Under the pieces are notes generated by a model, which was not told the DNA's origin, did not search any database, and worked only from the letters and a program-made list of their open reading frames with translations. 64,000 nt of DNA. Source: Mangrovibacter phragmitis (GTDB lineage: Bacteria; Pseudomonadota; Gammaproteobacteria; Enterobacterales; Enterobacteriaceae). Shown piece by piece: positions 1-8,169 of the stretch; the first letter of the stretch is position 1; every line of letters starts with the position of its first letter. A program made the position numbers and the translations under genes. The stretch is from assembly GCF_001655675.1 (NCBI RefSeq), contig NZ_LYRP01000001.1, positions 930,001-994,000 of the forward strand, in the 5' to 3' direction.

Positions 1-84
1 ATGCTGCTCGACCACCTGCCCTGGCGTTATCAGACCATTAAATACCCCTGGATGGACAAACCCCTGTTTGTTTCATGGCGTTAA
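1..84 (+). CDS. C-terminal end of a probable eCIS tape-measure protein (partial)
   Basis: This frame is open from the window edge to a TAA at 82-84 and gives only the last 27 residues. It contains the run LPWRYQTIKYPWMDKPLFV. I recall similar Leu-Pro-Trp ... Lys-x-Pro-Trp-Met endings in contractile injection system tape-measure proteins (the Afp14/Pvc14 type), which span the tube and set particle length. The downstream gene begins only 11 bases after this stop, which suggests one operon. The ATG at base 1 is probably internal to the gene. With so little sequence the family call is an inference. It is supported by the eCIS ATPase and DUF4157 genes at 14.6-16.5 kb. Confidence 0.55.
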   Translation: MLLDHLPWRYQTIKYPWMDKPLFVSWR

Positions 85-95
85 GGACGAAATCA

Positions 96-2798
96 ATGAT
101 AAACCCTGAATTCAGTCTGTTATCACTTATTCGTAAACCGGTACAACAGTTCTCCAGGCGTATTCCTTTCTGGTTATTGTGCTGTGGGTTGTATGTCGGG
201 CTGCCAGGCGGCTTCCCCATGCCCGGTTATTCGGCCCAAAACAACCTGGTCGAACCGCTGAAGGCATATAAAACATGCAGCCAGCAGTTAACACCGAATG
301 ATGACCGTTACCTGGGGAGAGTCATTCAAACCCAGCTCGCGTCTCTTTACCAGAAAAATGAAGACTTTCAGGCGCAACTGAAAAAAAACAGCAGGCCGCT
401 CACCGACGGCATCGTTGGCCCAACAACCCGCTACTGGCTGGACTATTTCTGCGGTGAATTTGCGTTCAGCGCGCCCGCGTCATCGACCAACCAGCACCAG
501 TATTTTATTGAATCTTTACTGATTGACTTAAGCCGCGCAGCTCAGCTAAATACACTATTCCCGACATGGCGTACGGTAATAAAGCCGCCGGAACTGCTCC
601 ATTTAACGTCTGCCGAAATAGTGAAAAGGCTCACCCAGAGCACGCCACATGCTGATAACGGTGGAGGGACATCCACACCCGCAACCTCACCGGGTGAGGA
701 CAGGCCAGACAGTGATACCGAAGCCTATTATTATCAACTGACAGAAAATGATTTCGCCAGCCTGGCGTTACGCCAGACCGTGCTGGAGGAATTTGCAAAA
801 TTAGAAAAGCAACAATTTGACCAACGCAGCCAACTTTATAATCAACTTAGTGGGTTATTTACTCAGTTGAATATTCCCATCACCCCACAACTCAATCTGG
901 ATAATTTAATTGACTCTTACACCATAGAGGTACATCAACCCAGCACCAGTTCGACAACCAGTACCAGCACCAGCCAAATTACGAGCAGTGCTAATAATGA
1001 TGCCAGTACCGGTAATAATGACACCAGTACAGGGACTTCAGCCGCCAATACAGATAGTAAGAACACCACTGCAAACAACACATCCGGCACGACCGACAAG
1101 GTAAACGCTGACAGCAACCAGACCGGTACGGAGAATTCAAACACCACCACGCCTAATACATCCAATCAGGTGGTGGAAACCAGTACGCAAAGTAACACGG
1201 AAACAACCGCACAACAGTTAGTGTGGCAGGTGAATTCTGAAGAGCTCAGTAAAACCATCAAACAATCAGGTATTACCGCATTATCTAAAGAAGAGTTGAA
1301 AGCACTGACACCACTGCAGGATGAAGTTTTCCCCAGCCTTTATTTATTAAAAACAGCCGTAAAAGCATCAGGTATTTCACCGGCCAGCCTGCAGGACAAA
1401 GGCGTATTTACCTTAGCGCGGAAGACAGGCCTCAGCCCTGTTCATGCCATCCCTATGCAATGGGTGGCCCCTCCGGACTGTAATTGCCAGGATAGTGTCC
1501 GCTCGGTATTTAATGTGGGTACCTTTTATGGCTTTTACCCGTACTGGCAACATCTTAGTAAGGGGCAAACTCTTGATTTTAGCCGTCTGGATCGTATTGG
1601 TTATATTGGAGCGGTAATGAAGCCTGAAGGGAATGGCAATACGTTAGTGCTGCCACAAAACTGGTTGGCCGACCCAAGGTTTAGCCAGTTTATTCAAACC
1701 TCCCACCGTTATCGCACAAAACTCGATTTGGTAGTCACCACACCACGAAATTTGTCGCGAGCCCAACTGACTGCGCTTTTTACAGACGACATGGTGAAAC
1801 GCCTGGTTGCATCCGTCACTACCCCAATGGATAAATACTTAATTAACAATGTGCAACCCTGGATAAGTTTTGGCATAGAAACTGTTCCAGCCATGGCTGA
1901 TGGTATTACTTTGGATATCGACCTTTCTGTTTTAAATACTCCGGAAAGCCAGCAGGCCTTCTTTTCGTTTCTGGATAAGCTAAAGATTGCATTACGCCAG
2001 AGCTACCAGCCTAAATCTGTCGCCAGTGACTTAGATTATCCGGCCCAAAGCAACGATGAATATTATTTAAATATCATTCTTCCCATTAAAGATATGGTGA
2101 CGCCGGGTAATAATTTTTATAACTTTAAAAATATCGATACATTAACACACCTGACCAATCTCCTGGTCGTCAGGCCTGGTTCGCCTGAAACCAGAGATAA
2201 CGCAAAAGATGCACTCACTCAAATAAAAGAATTACAACAGTGGTTAAGTAATCAGACAGACCAGTCAGAAGTGCAGCAGGTCTATAAGCGACTGGTACCG
2301 ATGCTGATCACTGAAGATAACCGCAACCAAACACAAGCGCTGACTCAACTGGTTAATCTTTCAAGCTGGAGCTTCCTGGGGGCGGCATACTGGCCATTGC
2401 CATTAAGCAGCACTAATGAGAAACTGATCGAAAAAACCTTCTTCCCGTCAGCCACTCAATACCCTAAACCCATTAACCAGTTGCTCAACAGCATTAACAG
2501 CTTGTTAAACTGGTTTTGTATTTATCGCCTCGAACTACGGGCAGGTTTATTTGTATCCTTTGTGTTTATTATCGCATTCCTGGTTGCCTGTATTTGGTGC
2601 TTCCCACTGAGAAAACACCTGAGCCGGGTGCCTTTTGTTGCACTGACATCGATATCTATCAGTGGGTTAATGCTGGTGTTCGTGGCCGACCCGGCATTCC
2701 AAAATTACCAGGGTCCAATTATGTTAGTTTCTATTGTGGTGATTGGCTGGATATTATTTGCGGTGCGAATGGTAAGGAAGGAAGGGGATAAGCCTTAG
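96..2798 (+). CDS. Membrane protein with peptidoglycan-binding-like and degenerate GH18-like domains, eCIS-linked
   Basis: About 900 residues. The start at 96 is chosen because AAGGA at 83-87 sits 8 bases upstream; an ATG at 75 in the same frame overlaps the previous gene and has no such site. In order I see a hydrophobic N-terminal segment (signal peptide or anchor), a region near residues 60-125 resembling a peptidoglycan-binding fold (DGIVGPTTRYWL), and a Ser/Thr/Asn-rich linker at about 280-372. A GH18-like barrel follows from about 475 (FYGFYPYW), then three hydrophobic segments between about 815 and 895. The GH18 active-site motif DGxDxDxE is replaced by DGITLDID at about 600, so the catalytic Glu is Asp and chitinase-type activity is doubtful. 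Its place after a tape-measure end suggests a role in eCIS assembly, anchoring or release, which is inference. Confidence 0.6.
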   Translation: MINPEFSLLSLIRKPVQQFSRRIPFWLLCCGLYVGLPGGFPMPGYSAQNNLVEPLKAYKTCSQQLTPNDDRYLGRVIQTQLASLYQKNEDFQAQLKKNSRPLTDGIVGPTTRYWLDYFCGEFAFSAPASSTNQHQYFIESLLIDLSRAAQLNTLFPTWRTVIKPPELLHLTSAEIVKRLTQSTPHADNGGGTSTPATSPGEDRPDSDTEAYYYQLTENDFASLALRQTVLEEFAKLEKQQFDQRSQLYNQLSGLFTQLNIPITPQLNLDNLIDSYTIEVHQPSTSSTTSTSTSQITSSANNDASTGNNDTSTGTSAANTDSKNTTANNTSGTTDKVNADSNQTGTENSNTTTPNTSNQVVETSTQSNTETTAQQLVWQVNSEELSKTIKQSGITALSKEELKALTPLQDEVFPSLYLLKTAVKASGISPASLQDKGVFTLARKTGLSPVHAIPMQWVAPPDCNCQDSVRSVFNVGTFYGFYPYWQHLSKGQTLDFSRLDRIGYIGAVMKPEGNGNTLVLPQNWLADPRFSQFIQTSHRYRTKLDLVVTTPRNLSRAQLTALFTDDMVKRLVASVTTPMDKYLINNVQPWISFGIETVPAMADGITLDIDLSVLNTPESQQAFFSFLDKLKIALRQSYQPKSVASDLDYPAQSNDEYYLNIILPIKDMVTPGNNFYNFKNIDTLTHLTNLLVVRPGSPETRDNAKDALTQIKELQQWLSNQTDQSEVQQVYKRLVPMLITEDNRNQTQALTQLVNLSSWSFLGAAYWPLPLSSTNEKLIEKTFFPSATQYPKPINQLLNSINSLLNWFCIYRLELRAGLFVSFVFIIAFLVACIWCFPLRKHLSRVPFVALTSISISGLMLVFVADPAFQNYQGPIMLVSIVVIGWILFAVRMVRKEGDKP

Positions 2799-2821
2799 GA
2801 GCTTTAGACATAAGATATTAA

Positions 2822-2853
2822 GTGCTGTTCAGTATATCAAGACTGAACAGCAC
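2822..2853. terminator. Perfect 12-bp stem-loop between convergent genes
   Basis: GTGCTGTTCAGT at 2822-2833 pairs exactly with 2842-2853 across an 8-base loop. It lies between the 3' ends of the eCIS-linked gene (plus strand) and xylR (minus strand), so it probably terminates one or both. The T-tract after it is weak. Confidence 0.6.
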
Positions 2854-3003
2854 CTGATATGATATTTGGTTAAGGAATATATTTTATATGCTGAATGGTG
2901 CTCGATGCTTCATCGGGAATAACGTATCTGGCCATATCTAAAAATATTGTAGGAATCAGTAGCCACTATAACTCAGCTAATTAAGGGACGCAGCCTGGTG
3001 AAA

Positions 3004-4194
3004 TTAATACATATAATATTGCCGCCTGTAATTTTCCGGCGTCATACCCGTTTCCTTAGTAAATAAAGCGTCGAAGTATTCTTTAGTACGGTAACAACAT
3101 AACTCACTAATTTTATTTATAGCTAGTGATGTTGTAGTCAACATCTCTTGCGCTTTACGCATCCTCTCCTCCTGAATGGTTTTATGTATTGTCATAGATG
3201 TTTCTGCTAGAAATCTTTTTTCAAGATTTGTTCTGGATATACCCAAGTTATCCAGTACATTATCCACATTAATTCCTTTTAACGCGTGAGTATGAATAAA
3301 ATGAAGAGCATTAATCACCACAGGGTCATTCACAACTCGATAATTCGTTGATTGCCTTTCAATCACTCCACATGGCGGAACAACTGTCGGAACTGAATTT
3401 ATATTGTGTCCATTGAGTAACAAAGAAAGTAATCTTGCTGCTTCGAAACCCATTGTTCGGGCTCCCTGAACCACGGAGGACAATGAAATTTTTGATAAAT
3501 AACGAGTTAGTTCCTCATTATCAATGCCAATCACTGATAAGACTTCCGGTACAAAGATATTACAATGCTCGCAAACCTGTAATAAATGACGCGCACGGGC
3601 ATCGGTGACCGCGATGACTCCAGTTCCCTTCGGCAAGGTCATCAACCACGCTTTCAGTTCTTGCTGGGCCTCATGCCAACGGCTACAGTGTGTAAGAAAG
3701 CCTGCGTAATAACGCACAGGCTGGCCAGACTGTGCCATTAATGAATGAAAAGCCCAGGCTCTCTCATACGCCCACGGCTTTCCAGCTTCTTCAGGGAGGC
3801 CATAAAACGCAAAATTTTTGATACCTTTACTTCTGAGATGCTCCAGAGCGCAGGCAACAATCCCTTCATTATCCGTGGCTACATAAGGCGTACCTGGGTA
3901 GCAGGACGAATGATGATATGAACTACCGACCCCTACCACCGGGAGGTTGCAGTCTGCTATACATTCACGGATGTTCCCATCGTCAAAATCAGCGATAATA
4001 GCATTAGCGAACGCGATATCCCGTTCAAACTGGCGAGTGCTAAAATCTTCCTCAATATAAATATCCCAGTCGCACTGAGCATCTTTTATAAACTCGCCGA
4101 TACCCTGAATAATCTGGCGATCGTATGTCTTATTCGCGTTAAATAATAACACTACGCGCGTTGCTACACTTTCCTCACTACTTTTCGGCGACAT
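3004..4194 (-). CDS. xylR: Xylose operon transcriptional activator XylR (AraC family)
   Basis: 396 residues, close to E. coli XylR (392). The N-terminal LacI/periplasmic-binding-like sensor starts with VVLLFNANKTYDRQI and contains ATDNEG, FAFYGLPEE, IIAVTDARARHLLQVCEH and VIGIDNEELTRYLS, all recognisable from XylR. The C-terminal ~100 residues are an AraC-type double helix-turn-helix ending MTPENYRRQYYMY. The start at 4194 follows GGGGAG at a 5-base gap; upstream in-frame ATGs lack such a site. In the known family XylR binds D-xylose and activates xylA and transporter genes. Here it lies downstream of xylA on the same strand, with its own 452-bp upstream gap. It looks more divergent from E. 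coli than the core genes at the right end of the window. Confidence 0.9.
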   Translation of the reverse strand: MSPKSSEESVATRVVLLFNANKTYDRQIIQGIGEFIKDAQCDWDIYIEEDFSTRQFERDIAFANAIIADFDDGNIRECIADCNLPVVGVGSSYHHSSCYPGTPYVATDNEGIVACALEHLRSKGIKNFAFYGLPEEAGKPWAYERAWAFHSLMAQSGQPVRYYAGFLTHCSRWHEAQQELKAWLMTLPKGTGVIAVTDARARHLLQVCEHCNIFVPEVLSVIGIDNEELTRYLSKISLSSVVQGARTMGFEAARLLSLLLNGHNINSVPTVVPPCGVIERQSTNYRVVNDPVVINALHFIHTHALKGINVDNVLDNLGISRTNLEKRFLAETSMTIHKTIQEERMRKAQEMLTTTSLAINKISELCCYRTKEYFDALFTKETGMTPENYRRQYYMY

Positions 4195-4646
4195 TATCAC
4201 TCCCCGGGACATAACAGGCAAATCCATACAGGAAATCATTGGTCAGACTTTCCCTGTCGTCCTGGCTTGCTTGTCAGGCAAGTGGGGAAATCTGCTCATA
4301 AAGCTGATTAAAAAGAGCTCGCTACGCCCAACGCTGGTCCAACATCACCACAAATACGGTATACAACCTCAGCGCGTTAAACCCCGGCATCATTAAATTA
4401 CCAGTATAATATTACGTGAGCGCGGAGTTTGTTTCTCCAGTTCCCGGCATTCTGCATAGCAACGCCCGTCATCCCACTAAATAGCGAGCTTCTCTGTATG
4501 ACTGACCAGTATTGTATTATATTCGCTGAGCAATATCACTTTTACGCCGAAGGTAACCAGATAGGTACCGATATACATAAGTATAAGTCTCTTCGGAAGA
4601 TAGAAATACTAAGAGTGCGACTTCTGATTCCGTACTCTTATGCCAC
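4195..4646. other. Intergenic region xylR-xylA (452 bp)
   Basis: No convincing gene on either strand; the short open frames lack ribosome-binding sites. It should hold the xylR promoter (reading left) and the xylA 3' end. A possible xylA terminator stem is at 4611-4639. Confidence 0.5.
4611..4639 (-). terminator. Possible terminator downstream of xylA
   Basis: A 9-bp stem (4611-4619 with 4631-4639, one G.U pair) lies 8 bases after the xylA stop codon on the minus strand. It is followed on that strand by a modest T-rich stretch. Weak candidate. Confidence 0.35.
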
Positions 4647-5966
4647 TTAACGATATATAAGCTGATTAACGATGTTTTCCAGACGTTCCTGATGACCACT
4701 CTTATGGACAGGGTCAAGCTGGTGCGCATTGGCGTATTCTGCCAGTTGGTTAAGCGTCATTTCGCCGCCGAGGATATCTTTGCCCAACTTATGCCCCCAA
4801 CCGGCATAACGCTCCTGTCGCGCAGCCGCGAGGCGACCATCCTGCAGCATATTAGCCGCCACCCTCAGTGCCTGTGCCATCGTATCCATGCCGCCGATAT
4901 ATCCATAAAACAGATCGTAAGGGTCTGTGCTCTGACGACGAACTTTGGCATCAAAATTCAGGCCGCCAGTAGTAAAACCGCCCGACTGCAGAATTTCGTA
5001 CATGACCAACGCATTTTCTTCAACACTATTCGGAAACTGATCCGTATCCCAGCCAGACTGCAGGTCGCCACGATTAGCATCCACTGAGCCAAAGATACCA
5101 AGCGATATCGCGGTAGCAATCTCATGGTGAAATGAATGGCCCGCAAGCGTTGCATGGTTCGCTTCAATGTTGACTTTAATTTCGTTTTCCAAACCAAATT
5201 GTTTGAGGAAGCCATAAACAGTAGCGACATCATAATCATATTGATGTTTGGTAGGTTCCTGTGGTTTCGGCTCAATTAATAACGTGCCCTCAAATCCAAT
5301 GCGATATTTATTATCGACTACCATCTGCATAAAACGGCCTGCTTGCTCACGCTCTTTGCGGAGATCGGTATTCAGCAAGGTCTCATACCCTTCACGTCCT
5401 CCCCATAAAACGTAGTTTTCTCCCCCCAGTTTTTGCGTTGCCAGCATGGCTGCATTGACCTGGGTAACAGCCCAGGCAAATATTTCCGGGTTGGGGTTTG
5501 TCGCCGCACCTGCGCCATAACGTGGATGAGTAAAGCAATTAGCGGTTCCCCACAGTAATTTCACGCCCGACTGAAGCTGTTTTTCTGCCAGGACATCGGT
5601 TATCTCGGCAAAGTTATTGAGATATTCTCGTATTGACTTACCTTGCGGCGCGACATCTGCATCATGGAAACAATAATAAGGAATGCCCAGTTTGGTAAAA
5701 AACTCAAAAGCGATATCAGCCTTTTGTTTAGCCAATGCCATTTCATTACCAGCCTGTAGCCAGGGGCGATCAAAGGCGCTTGCGCCAAACATATCCGCTC
5801 CCGACCAACAGAAGGTGTGCCAGTAACAAGCAGCAAAACGAAGATGTTCCTCCATCCTTTTTCCCAAAATAATTTCATCAGGATTATAATAGTGAAAGGA
5901 TAAATCATTGTTACTGTTGCTGCCTTCGTAATTAATTTTGTTCACTTTATCAAAATAGGATGACAT
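4647..5966 (-). CDS. xylA: Xylose isomerase
   Basis: 439 residues (E. coli XylA has 440). It converts D-xylose to D-xylulose in the cytoplasm with two divalent metal ions. Hallmarks seen: [10 protein letters not shown] (catalytic His region), [49 protein letters not shown] and [17 protein letters not shown] (metal ligands). The start at 5966 has AAGGA 7 bases upstream. It is divergent from the xylE-type symporter at 6440, and the 473-bp gap between them holds a perfect CRP site, so catabolite control of both is likely. No xylulokinase gene lies beside it, unlike the E. coli xylAB operon. Confidence 0.96.
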   Translation of the reverse strand: MSSYFDKVNKINYEGSNSNNDLSFHYYNPDEIILGKRMEEHLRFAACYWHTFCWSGADMFGASAFDRPWLQAGNEMALAKQKADIAFEFFTKLGIPYYCFHDADVAPQGKSIREYLNNFAEITDVLAEKQLQSGVKLLWGTANCFTHPRYGAGAATNPNPEIFAWAVTQVNAAMLATQKLGGENYVLWGGREGYETLLNTDLRKEREQAGRFMQMVVDNKYRIGFEGTLLIEPKPQEPTKHQYDYDVATVYGFLKQFGLENEIKVNIEANHATLAGHSFHHEIATAISLGIFGSVDANRGDLQSGWDTDQFPNSVEENALVMYEILQSGGFTTGGLNFDAKVRRQSTDPYDLFYGYIGGMDTMAQALRVAANMLQDGRLAAARQERYAGWGHKLGKDILGGEMTLNQLAEYANAHQLDPVHKSGHQERLENIVNQLIYR

Positions 5967-6128
5967 AAGATTTTCCTTGATTTATTGGATGTCACAATAG
6001 CAATGAAATGAGTAGTAGCTATCACGCCATCATATTGTTATTGAAACTTGCTTACTAAATAATATTTTTATAACGTCAACAATGAAGCAATTATGAATTT
6101 TAACAATCCCGTCAAATTAAATATTAAC

Positions 6129-6144
6129 TGTGAATCTTGTCACA
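6129..6144. promoter_or_regulatory. Perfect CRP-binding site
   Basis: TGTGA-ATCTTG-TCACA matches the CRP consensus TGTGA-N6-TCACA at all ten defined positions. It lies 162 bases upstream of the xylA start and about 295 bases upstream of the symporter start. This fits cAMP-CRP activation of xylose genes, known from E. coli. Confidence 0.8.
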
Positions 6145-6271
6145 GCTTTACATCCATTTCTTTTTGTTACAAATTGACGCACGTAAAAACAAAAAATAGC
6201 AAAAATATTTAGCAAAAATAATTCACCAACATGAGAACAGCATCACAGAAACAAAATTAAGAGTCTCAATT

Positions 6272-6409
6272 ATGAAAAAAGATAATTTTAAAGAACCCCC
6301 TCAACATCAATTATTATTTTCTCGCAAGCAGCACCTTCACTATAAAAACATGGTATTCAGGGATAACCTGTACGCCATGGCACAAGGTCCCGGCGAGAGG
6401 AAAACATGA
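6272..6409 (+). CDS. Possible 45-residue small ORF upstream of the xylose symporter
   Basis: ATG at 6272 opens a 45-residue frame (start MKKDNFKEPPQHQLLF) ending at TGA 6407-6409, 30 bases before the symporter start. The ribosome-binding site is poor (AAGAG about 8 bases upstream). It is basic and hydrophilic with no recognisable domain. It could be a leader peptide or simply chance. Confidence 0.25.
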   Translation: MKKDNFKEPPQHQLLFSRKQHLHYKNMVFRDNLYAMAQGPGERKT

Positions 6410-6439
6410 GTCATAATTTATGTTGCAGAGGTAAGCGTG

Positions 6440-7930
6440 ATGACATCAACAACGATAAAAACAAATAATACCCACGTTATTCTGGCTACGCTGGTGGCAA
6501 CGCTTGGGGGGTTATTATTTGGTTATGATACTGCAGTTATTTCAGGCACAGTATCATCTCTTGATAAAGTTTTTATTACACCACTTAATCTGAGCGAATC
6601 TGCATCCAGTTCTCTGCTCGGGTTTTGTGTCGCAAGTGCATTGATCGGGTGCATTATCGGTGGGGCATTAGCGGGGGTGCTAAGCAGTCACTTTGGCAGG
6701 AAAAAATCGTTAATGATTGCTGCGGTGCTCTTTTTCCTGTCAGCATTAGGGTCGGCATTCCCGGAAGCAGGACACCGGACCATCAGTGGAGCTGACGGTA
6801 TCCCATTCTATCTGTCCTCTTTTATACCTGAGTTTGTTATTTACAGAATTATTGGCGGAATCGGAGTGGGAATCGCCTCGATGGTGTCGCCAATGTATAT
6901 TGCAGAAATAACCCCTGCACATATTCGCGGACGCTTAGTTGCTTTTAATCAATTTGCGATAATTTTTGGGCAATTATTAGTTTATTGTGTAAATTATACT
7001 ATTGCCCGGTCTGGCAGTCCGGAGTGGCTCAATATTATGGGCTGGCGGTTTATGTTCCTCTCCGGCGTGGTACCTTCCTTTATCTTTTTCATTCTGTTAT
7101 TCACTGTACCTGAAAGCCCCCGCTGGCTGGCCGTCAAGGGATTGCATGATGCTGCAGCTAACGTTCTGAATAAACTGGTTGGTAAGGAAGAAGCGGAGAA
7201 AGAACTGATAAAAATCCTCCAGTCGGTGAATACTGGAAACAATAAAAAAAGTGTCCCACTATTCTCATTTGGCATAGGTATCGTCGTTATCGGTATATTA
7301 CTTTCCGTATTCCAGCAGTTCGTCGGAATTAATGTAGTGCTCTACTATGCACCAGAAGTTTTCAAATCCATTGGCTCCAGTACGGACGTAGCGCTGCTGC
7401 AAACAATTATTGTTGGCGTGATTAATTTACTCTTTACGACCCTGGCGATCTTAACGGTAGATAAATTTGGCCGGAAGCCATTACAAATTATTGGTGCGCT
7501 GGGAATGGCTATAGGTATGTTTGTTCTCGGAACAGCATTCTATGCCAAACTATCCGGGACAGTCGCGTTAGGTGCTATGCTTTTCTATGTCGCTGCCTTC
7601 GCCATTTCCTGGGGACCGGTATGCTGGGTTCTTCTGGCGGAAATATTTCCTAATACCATCCGCAGTAAAGCGCTGGCCATCGCCGTTGCTGCACAGTGGA
7701 TAGCAAACTATCTGGTGTCCTGGACATTCCCAATGATGACGAATAACCACTATTTAATGACACACTTTAACAACGGCTTCGCTTACTGGCTTTACGGCGT
7801 GATGGGCGTTTTGGCTGCTGCATTTATGTGGAAATTTGTGCCGGAAACCAAAGGAAAATCGCTGGAGGAACTGGAGTCTCTCTGGAATAAAAATCCGCAG
7901 CCTCTTCTTAATAAAGAGTTGGCTGAATAG
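6440..7930 (+). CDS. xylE: D-xylose:H+ symporter (MFS sugar porter)
   Basis: About 496 residues with 12 predicted membrane segments. Runs such as LVATLGGLLFGYDTAVISGT, LLGFCVASALIGCIIGGAL, YVAEF/YIAEITPAHIRGRLV, QQFVGINVVLYYAPEVFK and VPETKGKSLEELE closely match E. coli XylE, including the QQ and sugar-porter signature motifs. The start at ATG 6440 follows AGAGG by 8 bases; a GTG at 6437 is in frame. It imports D-xylose by proton symport across the inner membrane. It is read away from xylA and toward the phosphoketolase gene 239 bases downstream, so the latter may be partly co-transcribed. Confidence 0.92.
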   Translation: MTSTTIKTNNTHVILATLVATLGGLLFGYDTAVISGTVSSLDKVFITPLNLSESASSSLLGFCVASALIGCIIGGALAGVLSSHFGRKKSLMIAAVLFFLSALGSAFPEAGHRTISGADGIPFYLSSFIPEFVIYRIIGGIGVGIASMVSPMYIAEITPAHIRGRLVAFNQFAIIFGQLLVYCVNYTIARSGSPEWLNIMGWRFMFLSGVVPSFIFFILLFTVPESPRWLAVKGLHDAAANVLNKLVGKEEAEKELIKILQSVNTGNNKKSVPLFSFGIGIVVIGILLSVFQQFVGINVVLYYAPEVFKSIGSSTDVALLQTIIVGVINLLFTTLAILTVDKFGRKPLQIIGALGMAIGMFVLGTAFYAKLSGTVALGAMLFYVAAFAISWGPVCWVLLAEIFPNTIRSKALAIAVAAQWIANYLVSWTFPMMTNNHYLMTHFNNGFAYWLYGVMGVLAAAFMWKFVPETKGKSLEELESLWNKNPQPLLNKELAE

Positions 7931-7959
7931 AGAACACTGACAGCGTATGACCTAAAACC

Positions 7960-7992
7960 CGGCTGACAGTCATCTTCGCCTTTTGTCAGCCG
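7960..7992. terminator. 9-bp stem-loop after the xylose symporter gene
   Basis: CGGCTGACA at 7960-7968 pairs perfectly with 7984-7992 across a 15-base loop, 30 bases after the xylE stop. There is no downstream T-tract on the plus strand, so it may be a weak terminator or an mRNA 3'-end stabiliser between xylE and xfp. Confidence 0.4.
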
Positions 7993-8169
7993 AAAACACG
8001 ACTCGCAGACCGAGAGCAAGCTTTAACTTTTCAGTTTGGCATTTTCGGCGCCGGGGATGGTTGCACCGGGCTTCTGACTTGAAGGCCATAATCCAATCCT
8101 GGAGCAGCATAGCGAGTTGACACTGCCTGAAAGAGCAAGGTAACTCAGGAATACATTGAGAATGAGGCA

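Larger units (their letters stand above)
5967..6439. promoter_or_regulatory. Divergent xylA / xylE control region
   Basis: This 473-bp, AT-rich gap separates two divergently read xylose genes. It contains the CRP site at 6129-6144 and a 45-codon open frame at 6272-6409. XylR sites are expected here by analogy with E. coli, but I could not place them confidently. Confidence 0.6.

Noticed and set aside
935-1165. 76-codon minus-strand frame inside the eCIS-linked membrane protein gene
   Set aside because: Antisense of the Ser/Thr/Asn-rich linker; the Val/Leu-rich translation is a by-product of codon composition.
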